From: Klebsiella pneumoniae
Lineage (GTDB): Bacteria > Myxococcota_A > UBA796 > SXON01
Direction: 5' to 3'
Assembly (NCBI GenBank): GCA_945861635.1
Contig: CAMAWH010000052.1
Coordinates: 1-35,189 of the forward strand
Length of the DNA: 35,189 nt
This document shows positions 15,225-22,694 of this stretch, piece by piece. Numbering within the stretch: the first letter of the stretch is position 1; every line of letters begins with the position of its first letter. Made by a program: the position numbers and the translations under genes. The notes beneath the pieces were generated by a model. The model was not told the DNA's origin, searched no databases, and saw only the letters and a list, made by a program, of their open reading frames with translations.

Positions 15225-16048
15225 CGTGTCACGCGGACATCAAAGTCCCCCGCGAGCGTCACGACCACCGGCAGCGTTGCCCGCGCCGTAGCACCGGACG
15301 CGAGCGGCGCCCCGGCGACGCTCACCGGATTGGAGCCGGGTTCGCGGCAGATGACGACGGAATTCCCGGTGACGGTCAGCGCCAGATGCCGCCGATTGAT
15401 GCGCGCGCCCGCGCCTGGAATCGGGCGGTGGTCGGCCGCCGCATCGGGGTCGCTGCGTCCGAGCACGACGCGCTCACCCTCGGGCAGAACGATGCTTCCC
15501 TCTGCGCTTTCGACGCGCAGACCGACATCTCTTTGGGTGCGGTTGGGGTCGGGCGGCGGGACGACGGCCTTCGGCGCGATCCGATCCGAACGCATCGTGA
15601 TCTCCCCAGGTACGGCCTCGATGTTCGCCACGTCCTTCGTATGGCGCACCCGAAGGACCGCGTGGCCTTGCGTCACGCCATCTCCGTCGTCCACGAGCAG
15701 GCGGACCGTCAACGGGCCGACGGCCGTGGCCTCACGCTCGACCATGCGCTGGTTGAGGAGCTTCAGGACCTCGATGTGGAGGGTATCTTCCAGGGGACGG
15801 AGCCGGTCGTGATCGCCCCGCGCGAGGAACAGCGCGTACTCGTTCCAGACGAGTGGCTTGCCATCGACGCCGAGGAAGTCACATGCGGAAAGGGCTGCCG
15901 CAACGACGTGTCCCAGGGCGAACCCGTCCACGCGGACGGGCCCCGCCGGTGTGCCCAGTGCGCGCGCCGCGTCGAGTAGCGACCGCTTTCGCGGCACCGC
16001 GGCGAACGCGATCAGGAAGGTGTCGGGAGAAGGTCCGGGCTTGATCAT
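15221..16048 (-). CDS. FhaA-like protein: N-terminal DUF3662-like domain and C-terminal FHA domain
   Basis: 275 residues from ATG 16048, one base after the upstream stop. The frame stays open further upstream, but that part is Arg/Ser-rich and lies antisense to the frame of the upstream gene's product. Residues about 60-140 (LVWNEYALFLARGD, DTLHIEVLKLLNQ, GHAVLRVRH) resemble the DUF3662 domain of mycobacterial FhaA. The C-terminal 85 residues form an FHA domain: VVLGRSD at 194-200, NRRHLAL at 218-224, and a closing strand DFDVRVTR. FHA domains bind phosphothreonine peptides, so this protein should read out the kinase in the operon. No membrane segment or signal peptide is seen, so it is cytoplasmic. 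The phosphatase gene overlaps its stop by four bases. Confidence 0.82.
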   Translation of the reverse strand: MIKPGPSPDTFLIAFAAVPRKRSLLDAARALGTPAGPVRVDGFALGHVVAAALSACDFLGVDGKPLVWNEYALFLARGDHDRLRPLEDTLHIEVLKLLNQRMVEREATAVGPLTVRLLVDDGDGVTQGHAVLRVRHTKDVANIEAVPGEITMRSDRIAPKAVVPPPDPNRTQRDVGLRVESAEGSIVLPEGERVVLGRSDPDAAADHRPIPGAGARINRRHLALTVTGNSVVICREPGSNPVSVAGAPLASGATARATLPVVVTLAGDFDVRVTR

Positions 16049-16049
16049 C

Positions 16050-16793
16050 TCAGGCCTCCCGCACGTGGACGCGAATGTGCTGTTCGGCGCCGTCGTGGAA
16101 CTCAAGCGTGTCGCCGATCTGGACGGCGACGCGCCCAGACGGCACCATCGCCGGGCGCTTCGGCGTGCCGTCGCGCGGGTGGACGACAAGGAACTCGCCT
16201 TGCTCCCGCGCTTCGATTTCGAACAGCGCACCGGTACGATGCAGGATGGCCGCCGCGCGACTGACCCAGCGGTCATCCGTCGCAAGGATGATGTCGTTCG
16301 GCAGGCGGTGATCGACGTGCCACGGACCGCGTCCGAGGCGCCACTCCCTCCGCGCGCCTTCGACAGGGTAGCGATCCTTGTCGCGATCACCGCCGTCGAT
16401 TACGAGTACGGCCCAGATGGGCGCTGCGTCCTCGGTAATGTCGAGGGCGTTCTTCTCACCCGGCGCGATTTCGTAGCGGCGAGCCGGCAGGTCCCCGGGG
16501 GTGGCCAGCTCGTTCAAGAGCCGCGCCTCCATCTCTCGCTCGAATGCAGTTTCCTGGGTCCAGCGGCGGATGGTTTCAACGCTACCGGTCGCGACGGTGA
16601 TGCGCACGACGACGGCCGTCGGAAACTCGTCCACGCCGCGTGAACCATGGCGTCGGAGCGCGAGAATGCCCTTGACGGATTGCCGCAGCACGTCCTCTCT
16701 GCCCAGCTCCCCGTCGTCGTCGGCTGCCGCGCGTGCAACGCCAGACGCGACGGTTGGAAAGGCCCCTTTCAATTTGTCGAGTATACCCACCAT
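16050..16793 (-). CDS. FHA-domain protein, first of two adjacent
   Basis: 247 residues from ATG 16793, which shares a base with the hydrolase stop (TGATG); TTG 16796 is a less likely start. Residues 1-20 are amphipathic (GILDKLKGAFPTVASGV). A middle domain (about 35-145) has EFPTAVVVRITVATG and an acidic helix, perhaps a relative of DUF3662. The FHA domain is about 150-236, with WRLGRG, NDIILATDDRWVSR (Arg179 as the likely phosphothreonine contact) and VAVQIGDTLEF. Compared with canonical FHA, the usual S-x-x-H becomes SRAAA, so the His is missing, as in some divergent members. Cytoplasmic adaptor for the operon kinase is the likely role. Two adjacent FHA genes followed by PP2C is the actinobacterial fhaA-fhaB-pstP arrangement. 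Confidence 0.82.
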   Translation of the reverse strand: MVGILDKLKGAFPTVASGVARAAADDDGELGREDVLRQSVKGILALRRHGSRGVDEFPTAVVVRITVATGSVETIRRWTQETAFEREMEARLLNELATPGDLPARRYEIAPGEKNALDITEDAAPIWAVLVIDGGDRDKDRYPVEGARREWRLGRGPWHVDHRLPNDIILATDDRWVSRAAAILHRTGALFEIEAREQGEFLVVHPRDGTPKRPAMVPSGRVAVQIGDTLEFHDGAEQHIRVHVREA

Positions 16794-17461
16794 CAACTCC
16801 AGTGGACGCCAGCGGCGACGGGTTCGGACAGGTTGTTACGGATCGCGACCTGCATGTCGGGCAGGCGTCCGTCGAAAAAGTGCCCGCATCCGCGGAAGAT
16901 GCGCACCTCGGCCGGGGCCGCCCAACGGGCCGCGAGCGCCAGGACGTCGTCATGCGTACCGAACTCGTCCTGATCACCATGCAGGAACAGCGCGGGTTTG
17001 CCACCGCCGACGAGCGTCTCCCCCCCGAGCAGCTTCACCGCGAGTCCGATGGCGACCAGGCGGGTCACGGACGGATGTTGCAGGCCGACCTCCACGCCGA
17101 ACCGCGCGCCGAACGAGAAGCCCGCAAGGAGCAGCGGCGCGCCGGGATGTTGCTCCGCAAGCCAGTCTATGGCTGCCCGGATGTCGTCTTTTTCGCCGCG
17201 GCCCTCGTCGTAGGCACCCGCGCTCAACCCGACGCCGCGGTAGTTGAAGCGGAGCACGTGCAACCCCGCGTCGAGGAGCCCCCTGGCCGCGTGGTAGACG
17301 ACCTTGTTGTGCATGGTTCCGCCGTGCGCCGGGTGCGGATGACAGACGACGGCCGCCGCGGGCGCGTGGGACGCGCGTCCGCCCTCCGGCGGGCGATACA
17401 GCATCTCCAGCGGCCCGCTGGGCCCATCGAGGAAGGTCGGCATGCCGGACGGAATAACCAT
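16793..17461 (-). CDS. Alpha/beta hydrolase (serine hydrolase, S33/dienelactone-hydrolase-like)
   Basis: 222 residues from ATG 17461; ATG 17443 would remove six residues. The family motif CHPHPAHGGTMHNKVV (residues 40-55) precedes the oxyanion-hole region, FNYRGVGLS is at 72-80, and the nucleophile elbow is GFSFGA with Ser116. Asp165 in HGDQDEFG and His194 in GCGHFF complete the triad. No signal peptide is present, so it is cytoplasmic. Substrate cannot be predicted; this subgroup includes esterases and small peptidase-like enzymes. It is the first gene of the eight-gene reverse operon and is linked to the FHA gene by a TGATG overlap, so it is probably co-regulated with cell-wall synthesis, though its part in that is unknown. 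Confidence 0.88.
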   Translation of the reverse strand: MVIPSGMPTFLDGPSGPLEMLYRPPEGGRASHAPAAAVVCHPHPAHGGTMHNKVVYHAARGLLDAGLHVLRFNYRGVGLSAGAYDEGRGEKDDIRAAIDWLAEQHPGAPLLLAGFSFGARFGVEVGLQHPSVTRLVAIGLAVKLLGGETLVGGGKPALFLHGDQDEFGTHDDVLALAARWAAPAEVRIFRGCGHFFDGRLPDMQVAIRNNLSEPVAAGVHWS

Positions 17462-17475
17462 GCGGCCGGGCGGTG

Positions 17476-17502
17476 TGGGCCGTTCACGTCAACGAACGCC
17501 CA
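17476..17502. promoter_or_regulatory. Imperfect inverted repeat in the divergent intergenic region
   Basis: TGGGCCGTTC (17476-17485) and GAACGCCCA (17494-17502) are inverted repeats of nine bases with one extra C in the left arm and an eight-base spacer. They lie 15 bases upstream of ATG 17461 of the hydrolase gene, in the 93-base gap to the forward gene at 17555. Candidate operator for the large reverse operon or its divergent neighbour; no clear -10/-35 pair was found. Confidence 0.35.
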
Positions 17503-17554
17503 CCCCGTCCCGATGCCGCTTGTGGTCTGGCCCGCGCGGGAGTAGCGTAGGGCG

Positions 17555-19219
17555 ATGCTGCGTTCGTCCGGTATTGCGCTCACGCTCGTCCTTGCTGGGG
17601 CGTGTGATGGCACGACGCCGGCGAAGTCTGGGCCGGCGGCAGACACGGATTCGGCGTCGGACCTGCCGTCCGGCCCGGAAACAACACCGCTGACCGGTGC
17701 GGCGCTGGTCCGGCGTTGGAGCCTCGATGTGCGCGGTGTGGTGCCAACCGAGGCGGAATTGGACGGTGCCGACGCCGCCCCGGACGACGTAGACGCGTTT
17801 CTCGATTCCTTTCTGGACGACGCGCGTGTGGAGGACCGCCTGGTCATCCTGCTGGGGGAGCGCTGGCTGACGCGCGCGGACCGGTTCCAAATCGACGGTA
17901 TGTCGTTCGGGTACGACCCGGAGGCCGACATCGATTTTCGCCGCGCCGTCGGTGAGGAGCCGCTGCGCCTCGTCGCGCGCATTCTTGTCGAGGATCGCCC
18001 GTGGTCCGAGGTCGTCACGACGCCGACGACGATGGTCAACGATGCGCTCGCGGACATCTGGCCGGTGGACTACCCGGAGGGCAAGACCGGTTGGCAGGAG
18101 GTCAATTGGGAGGATGAGCGGCCTGCGATGGGAGTCCTGGCGACCAACGGGTTGTGGTGGCGCTATGTCACCTCTCCAGGAAACCTGAATCGCCATCGCG
18201 CTGCGGCGATTGCGCGGCTGTTGATGTGTGAGGATTATCTGGAGCGGCCAGTGGCGATTGGCGAGCTTGATCCCACGATTGACGGCTCGGTCGAGTCGCT
18301 GATCCGAACCAACGACGGCTGCGTGACCTGCCACTCGACGCTGGACCCGATCGCGGTGAATTTCTTCGGATTCTGGTGGTACAACACGGAAAGCGAGGTC
18401 GAATTGATCGGGTACCACGGGGAACGTGAGGCGCTCGGCAGCTACTACCTCGGGACGCAAGGCGCGTGGTTTGGCACGCCTGTGGCGGGGCCGTCGGAAT
18501 TGCCGGCTGCCATCGTTGCGGACGATCGGCTTGGACGCTGCGCGGTGCGGACGTTTGCCCAGCTGTTCTGGCGCCGGAAGGCCGACGTCGATGACTTCGC
18601 CGCCTTGGTAGCGCTGGAAGGGGCGGTGCGACCGGAGGAGTTCCGCGGTCGCGTGCTTTTGCGCACGATTCTCGCTGCGGACGAGTATCGGACCGGCGCG
18701 CTGACGGAAAGCGCGGACGCCGTGGCTGAAACTCGCCACCGCACCCGGCGGCTGATGACGGACGCCATGTTTGCCAGCACGATTGCCGACTTGACCGGAT
18801 TCGTGTGGACGTCGGCAGGGCTCTTGATGTTCGACAATGACGAAGAGGGCTATCGCGTGCTCGCCGGCGGCGTGGACGGCGTGACGGTAACGGCCCCGAT
18901 GGAGGAGCCGGCGGTGACGCGCGCGGTCGCCTTCGAGCGGTTGGCGGAGGCGGCCGCCGCCTACACTGCCGCCGAGTCGTTTGCAGGAAGGAGCGGGATG
19001 CTGTCGGATGAGGCGGTCAACTCCCGCCCGGATGACGACGCATGGCAAGACACCGTCCGCGCCCTGCATCGCCGCTTGCACAACCTCGCCGTCGATGACG
19101 CGGAGATCGCCGAGGACGCCGCACTTTGGCAGGCCGTGGCCGACGAGGAGGGGGCGCAGGCGGCATGGGCAGCGTTGCTCGCCGTGTACTTCCGCGACCC
19201 CGCGTACCAGGTCTACTGA
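17555..19219 (+). CDS. DUF1549/DUF1588-like secreted lipoprotein with CxxCH motif (module A)
   Basis: 554 residues from ATG 17555. The signal peptide ends LVLAGAC (Cys17 is the probable lipid site), then an Asp/Ser/Pro linker. Residues 53-105 (RRWSLDVRGVVPTEAEL ... LGERWLTRAD) match the DUF1549 pattern LDLRGxxPTxxE. CVTCH at 256-260 followed by STLDPIAVNFFGF matches the DUF1588-type heme-like motif CxxCHxxxDP. These domains occur in planctomycete and myxobacterial secreted proteins paired with DUF1501 proteins; their biochemical role is not established. Whether heme binds CVTCH cannot be told. The DUF1501-like gene starts at the base after its stop codon, so the two are one module. A paralogous module lies in opposite orientation downstream. 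Confidence 0.78.
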   Translation: MLRSSGIALTLVLAGACDGTTPAKSGPAADTDSASDLPSGPETTPLTGAALVRRWSLDVRGVVPTEAELDGADAAPDDVDAFLDSFLDDARVEDRLVILLGERWLTRADRFQIDGMSFGYDPEADIDFRRAVGEEPLRLVARILVEDRPWSEVVTTPTTMVNDALADIWPVDYPEGKTGWQEVNWEDERPAMGVLATNGLWWRYVTSPGNLNRHRAAAIARLLMCEDYLERPVAIGELDPTIDGSVESLIRTNDGCVTCHSTLDPIAVNFFGFWWYNTESEVELIGYHGEREALGSYYLGTQGAWFGTPVAGPSELPAAIVADDRLGRCAVRTFAQLFWRRKADVDDFAALVALEGAVRPEEFRGRVLLRTILAADEYRTGALTESADAVAETRHRTRRLMTDAMFASTIADLTGFVWTSAGLLMFDNDEEGYRVLAGGVDGVTVTAPMEEPAVTRAVAFERLAEAAAAYTAAESFAGRSGMLSDEAVNSRPDDDAWQDTVRALHRRLHNLAVDDAEIAEDAALWQAVADEEGAQAAWAALLAVYFRDPAYQVY

Positions 19220-20503
19220 ATGCGCAGCATCCTCCACGCAAGCCGTCGTGACCTGTTGGTCAGCGCGGGCCTCACCGGGGCGGTGGCCGGCATGGGTCTG
19301 CCGATTCCGGCGCTGGCCGCGTCGTCGTCAAAACGCCGTTTCCTCTTTGTGTTTGCCAAAGGTGGATGGGACCAGACGTGGTGCTTCGCGCCCGTTTTTG
19401 GCAGCGACACCGTGGACATGCCGGAGGATGGTGAGGCGGCCGAGGTCAACAACATCCCGTTCGTCGATTCGGCAAGCCGTCCCATCGTGCGTAGCTTTTT
19501 GGAGCGTTGGGGGCCGCAGACGGCGTTCGTGAACGGAATCGAGATCCCCGGCATCGCCCACGACAGTTGCACACGCCTCATCTGCACCGGCAGCCTGGTC
19601 GACGGTACGGACGATTGGCCGTCCATTCTCGCTGGCAACGCCGAGGATGACCCGATCCTCCCCCTCGTTCATCTGTCCGGCCCCTCGTACGCTGCCCGCT
19701 ACGTCACCTCGGTCGTGCGCGTGGGGTCCAAGGGCCAACTCGTCGAGTTGCTCGATGGGAGCGCACTGGCGGGCTCGGACATCGCGGTGGTTCCGCCAAC
19801 GGCATTCGCAGAGGAGAGGATGGACGCGCGCGTGGCGGCGCTCGTTTCAAAGCGCGCCGCGGCGGCAGGTCGCGGCTGGGAGAAGCGCTTGTTTGACGGA
19901 GCGATAGAGGCGGAAGAGCGCCTTGCCCGAATGAAAACGCTCGGATTCGCGTCGTCCGTTTCGGAAGTCAGTTCGTTTCAGGAGCGCGTGGATCTCGTGC
20001 TGGACTACCTGCAACGCGGCGACTCGCGGGTTGCGATGGTGGCCTATGAGGCGTGGATGGGCGTCTTCAACGGATGGGACACGCACTCCGAAAACACCTT
20101 GCAGGGTCCCCACTACGATGAGCTGTTCACCGTGCTGAGCGCCGCCGTGGCACGCGCGGCCGCGGAGCCGGGTCCGGAAGGAGGTTCGCTGCTCGACGAA
20201 CTCGTGATCTGCGTGTTCTCAGAGATGGGTCGGTTCCCCAAGATCAACAATGAGCTGGGCAAGGATCACTGGACATGGACCTCCGCCATGCTCATCGGCA
20301 GCGGTGTACGCGGTGGGCAAGCGGTCGGTGGGTACGACCAGGACTGCAAGGGGCGCAACGTCGATCTGGCGTCGGGTGAGGTGACGGATTCTGGCACCCC
20401 ACTGTTGGCGAGCAATCTTGGCGCCACGCTGCTCGCGCTTGGTGACGTCGACCCGGGGGAGTTCGTCAACGAAATCTCCCCGATCGAAGCGTTGATCGAC
20501 TAA
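19220..20503 (+). CDS. DUF1501-like (sulfatase/alkaline-phosphatase fold) secreted protein (module A)
   Basis: 427 residues from ATG 19220, immediately after the stop of the previous gene. The N-terminus SRRDLLVSAG followed by a hydrophobic stretch ending ALAAS is a twin-arginine-type signal, suggesting export folded. Family motifs include FVFAKGGWDQTW at 41-52, NGWDTHSENT and the metal-site-like VFSEMGRFPKIN with LGKDHW. DUF1501 belongs to the alkaline phosphatase superfamily by fold, but active-site function is not established. It shares the motif set with the reverse-strand gene at 20500-21744, and their stop codons overlap (TAA 20501-20503 against TAG 20502-20500). Confidence 0.85.
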   Translation: MRSILHASRRDLLVSAGLTGAVAGMGLPIPALAASSSKRRFLFVFAKGGWDQTWCFAPVFGSDTVDMPEDGEAAEVNNIPFVDSASRPIVRSFLERWGPQTAFVNGIEIPGIAHDSCTRLICTGSLVDGTDDWPSILAGNAEDDPILPLVHLSGPSYAARYVTSVVRVGSKGQLVELLDGSALAGSDIAVVPPTAFAEERMDARVAALVSKRAAAAGRGWEKRLFDGAIEAEERLARMKTLGFASSVSEVSSFQERVDLVLDYLQRGDSRVAMVAYEAWMGVFNGWDTHSENTLQGPHYDELFTVLSAAVARAAAEPGPEGGSLLDELVICVFSEMGRFPKINNELGKDHWTWTSAMLIGSGVRGGQAVGGYDQDCKGRNVDLASGEVTDSGTPLLASNLGATLLALGDVDPGEFVNEISPIEALID

Positions 20504-21744
20504 ACCCAGGGCGCGCGGAACGGGGCAATGCCGGGCAGTGCGTCGGACGGGTCCAAATCGAACGATTCCAGCAACCCGGCAAACATGCCGGCCGGCGTGA
20601 CGCGCGCTCCCGACTCCGATGCTTCTCCGGTGTCGAGGTCCACCGTTTGGCCGACCAGCGCCTCGTCCGACACACCGAGCACACGTCCGCCGGAAATGCC
20701 CTCTCCAATCATCATTGCGCTGGTAAACGGCCAGTGATCCTTGCCGCCCGTGGCATTTCTCACCGGCGTGCGCCCCATCTCGGACAGCACGAGCACCGTC
20801 GTTTTGTCCGCGAGGGTGCCGCCGTTGGGCGCCGACGCCGCCGACAGCGCGGCCATCAGGTTCGTCAGTTGGGTGAACGTGTGTTGGAAACAGGCATCCT
20901 GGTTCGCCTGATTGTCCTGGTGGCTGTCCCAGTGGGAGCGCTGGGGAAACGAGCCTTCCATCATGAAGGCGCGGGAAAGCCCAAGCGTCAACGCGCTGAT
21001 GCCTGCCGCCAGGAGGTCGGCCTCCTCGTTGCCTGCGGGCGTCGGGAATGAGGAAGCGACGGCCTCCAGAAGGGCACGCCGTTGCAGACCAGCTGCGTAT
21101 TCCACGCCAAGGTGCGCGCTATTCGGAAACGCCATCGATCCCGCTTGTTCCGTCAGCCACGCGCGAACGGCCGTTTCATCGCCTGCGTTGTAGGGTGCTA
21201 CCGGCGCCGTGCCGCGTGCCGTTCCGAGGAGCGTGGCGGAAAGCGGGATGGAGGTCGCGCCGTATTTGCCCGGAAAGCGGGGTCCGGACAGGATGAGATT
21301 GGGGAGCGCAAGGTCGCCTCCGGTGCCCACGGCCACCAGGGAGGCGACATCGGCGGCGCTCTCCGAGCGCAAGCCCGTCAGCATGAGTTGGGTGCAGGCG
21401 ACGTGGCTGATCGAGCCAACCGTGACGCCGTTGATGACGACGGAGCGCGATCCCCACGCTTCCAGGAAGCTTTGAACCGCGGGGCGCGTGATCGCATTGG
21501 CAAACGCGATGCCGCCTTTGGAATCGGCCTCCGCGAACGAATCGCCTTCGACCGTGGGGGAGCCGAAGTGCGGGTCGAAGACATAGCTGGGATCCCAGCC
21601 GCCTTTCGCCCAGTAGACAACGAGATAGCGGTCACTGCCGCCGTCGGCGCGCAGCGCGCGGATGGGCGCAAGCACGCCGGCGAGCGCGCCCAACCCCAAG
21701 CCACCCAACCCCAAGCCACCCAGAATGCCACGCCGCGTGATCAT
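20500..21744 (-). CDS. DUF1501-like secreted protein (module B)
   Basis: 414 residues from ATG 21744, which overlaps the stop of the cytochrome-like gene by four bases (ATGA); longer frames upstream run antisense-free only through that gene and are rejected. The N-terminus TRRGILGGLGLG is a twin-arginine signal with a Gly/Leu-rich helix, and that stretch is encoded by a tandem 15-base repeat. Motifs YLVVYWAKGGWDPSY, RSHWDSHQDN and LSEMGRTPVRNATGGKDHW parallel the module A protein. It is the last gene of the reverse module B operon. Function as for the other member: exported DUF1501-type protein, biochemical role unknown. Confidence 0.85.
   Translation of the reverse strand: MITRRGILGGLGLGGLGLGALAGVLAPIRALRADGGSDRYLVVYWAKGGWDPSYVFDPHFGSPTVEGDSFAEADSKGGIAFANAITRPAVQSFLEAWGSRSVVINGVTVGSISHVACTQLMLTGLRSESAADVASLVAVGTGGDLALPNLILSGPRFPGKYGATSIPLSATLLGTARGTAPVAPYNAGDETAVRAWLTEQAGSMAFPNSAHLGVEYAAGLQRRALLEAVASSFPTPAGNEEADLLAAGISALTLGLSRAFMMEGSFPQRSHWDSHQDNQANQDACFQHTFTQLTNLMAALSAASAPNGGTLADKTTVLVLSEMGRTPVRNATGGKDHWPFTSAMMIGEGISGGRVLGVSDEALVGQTVDLDTGEASESGARVTPAGMFAGLLESFDLDPSDALPGIAPFRAPWV
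21691..21720. repeat. Tandem 15-base repeat inside a Tat signal peptide
   Basis: CAACCCCAAGCCACC occurs twice head to tail, at 21691-21705 and 21706-21720. In the reverse-strand reading it encodes the repeated Gly-Leu-Gly-Leu-Gly of the signal helix, so copy number changes would lengthen the helix by five residues without shifting frame. Confidence 0.85.
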
Positions 21745-22694
21745 CGCGCCTCCTCGTCCAGGACGACCACGCGCTCCACCCAGTTTCCGGGCGATCGAAG
21801 CGGGAAGACAAGTGACTCGTCGGGAAAGGTGTCGATCGTGCGGCGCAGGTATTTGGTCGTGATGCCGTCGCCTGTGGTGATCGCGCGGCCGGAGATGCCC
21901 TCTTTGGGGGAGTAGAACCAGAGCTGGCGTTCTCCACCGGCTTCCGTTGCTTCGAGCGCGCGCGCCGCCGGATCCATGCTTCGCGCGTCGACCGGGTCCG
22001 CGGCGGCCGCCACCCGCCACTCCTGCGCAACGGTCGAGCCATCCTCCAGCTTCGCGTTTACCGCCTGAGGCGCGGCGCTTCCGGCCCCCACGATCAAGAG
22101 CGGCGGAGACCAGGTGACGTCCGCGGTGACGTTGCCATCGACGTCGTAGAGGGTGTAGCCGTCGAACCACGCCTCGTCGTTGTACAGCTCGTACCGCTCC
22201 TCACTCCACAAATCAGGACCCTCCTCGGTGGGCGGGCCGTCGAGCACGCGCGTGATCGTGAACGACGTGCCGCCGCCGGACATGTTGGCGAGTACTTCCG
22301 TACTCTCGATGAGCGAGTCGTCGGGATCAAAGTCCGTCGGCATCTCGACGCCCGCGCCATCGGCACCGCAGTCGATCCACGCCACGAACCGTGCGATCTC
22401 GTCGGGGGAGGGCCCGCCTCCGGGCGGCATGTCGCGGTCGTCCACCACGCGCGTCCGAGCGCGATCTCGCCATGCGCCGAACCCCTCCAGCGTGTCGAGG
22501 TTGACCCCGTCGAGTGCGCCCTTGCGCTCGCCGCCCACGAGATGCTGGGAGTGACACCCGGTACAATAGGTGAGGGCGAAGGCGTGTCCGGTGTTTTCCC
22601 AGGTGAGGTCGTCGGTGCAGGCCGGCGAGTCATCCACAGCCTTGTCCGCCGATTTTACCGGGTCGCACGCGAGCATGGTGAGGAAAGCAATCAT
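21741..22694 (-). CDS. Cytochrome-c-like lipoprotein of module B
   Basis: 317 residues from ATG 22694, sharing a base with the upstream stop (TGATG). The signal peptide ends LTMLAC (Cys10). A single heme motif CTGCH is at residues 44-48 (GHAFALTYCTGCHSQHL), then RDMPPGGGPSPDEIARFVAWIDCGA, the usual Met-ligand and WxxCGA end of secreted planctomycete-type cytochrome domains. The C-terminal 190 residues (VLANMSGGGTSFTITRVL onward) are beta-rich with no motif I know. Together with the DUF1549-like and DUF1501-like genes that flank it, it suggests an exported redox or surface complex. Module A has no equivalent gene. Confidence 0.82.
   Translation of the reverse strand: MIAFLTMLACDPVKSADKAVDDSPACTDDLTWENTGHAFALTYCTGCHSQHLVGGERKGALDGVNLDTLEGFGAWRDRARTRVVDDRDMPPGGGPSPDEIARFVAWIDCGADGAGVEMPTDFDPDDSLIESTEVLANMSGGGTSFTITRVLDGPPTEEGPDLWSEERYELYNDEAWFDGYTLYDVDGNVTADVTWSPPLLIVGAGSAAPQAVNAKLEDGSTVAQEWRVAAAADPVDARSMDPAARALEATEAGGERQLWFYSPKEGISGRAITTGDGITTKYLRRTIDTFPDESLVFPLRSPGNWVERVVVLDEEAR

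Noticed and set aside
17489..19237. Reverse open frame of 582 codons
   Set aside because: Antisense shadow of the DUF1549-like gene; high GC suppresses stops in the opposite strand.
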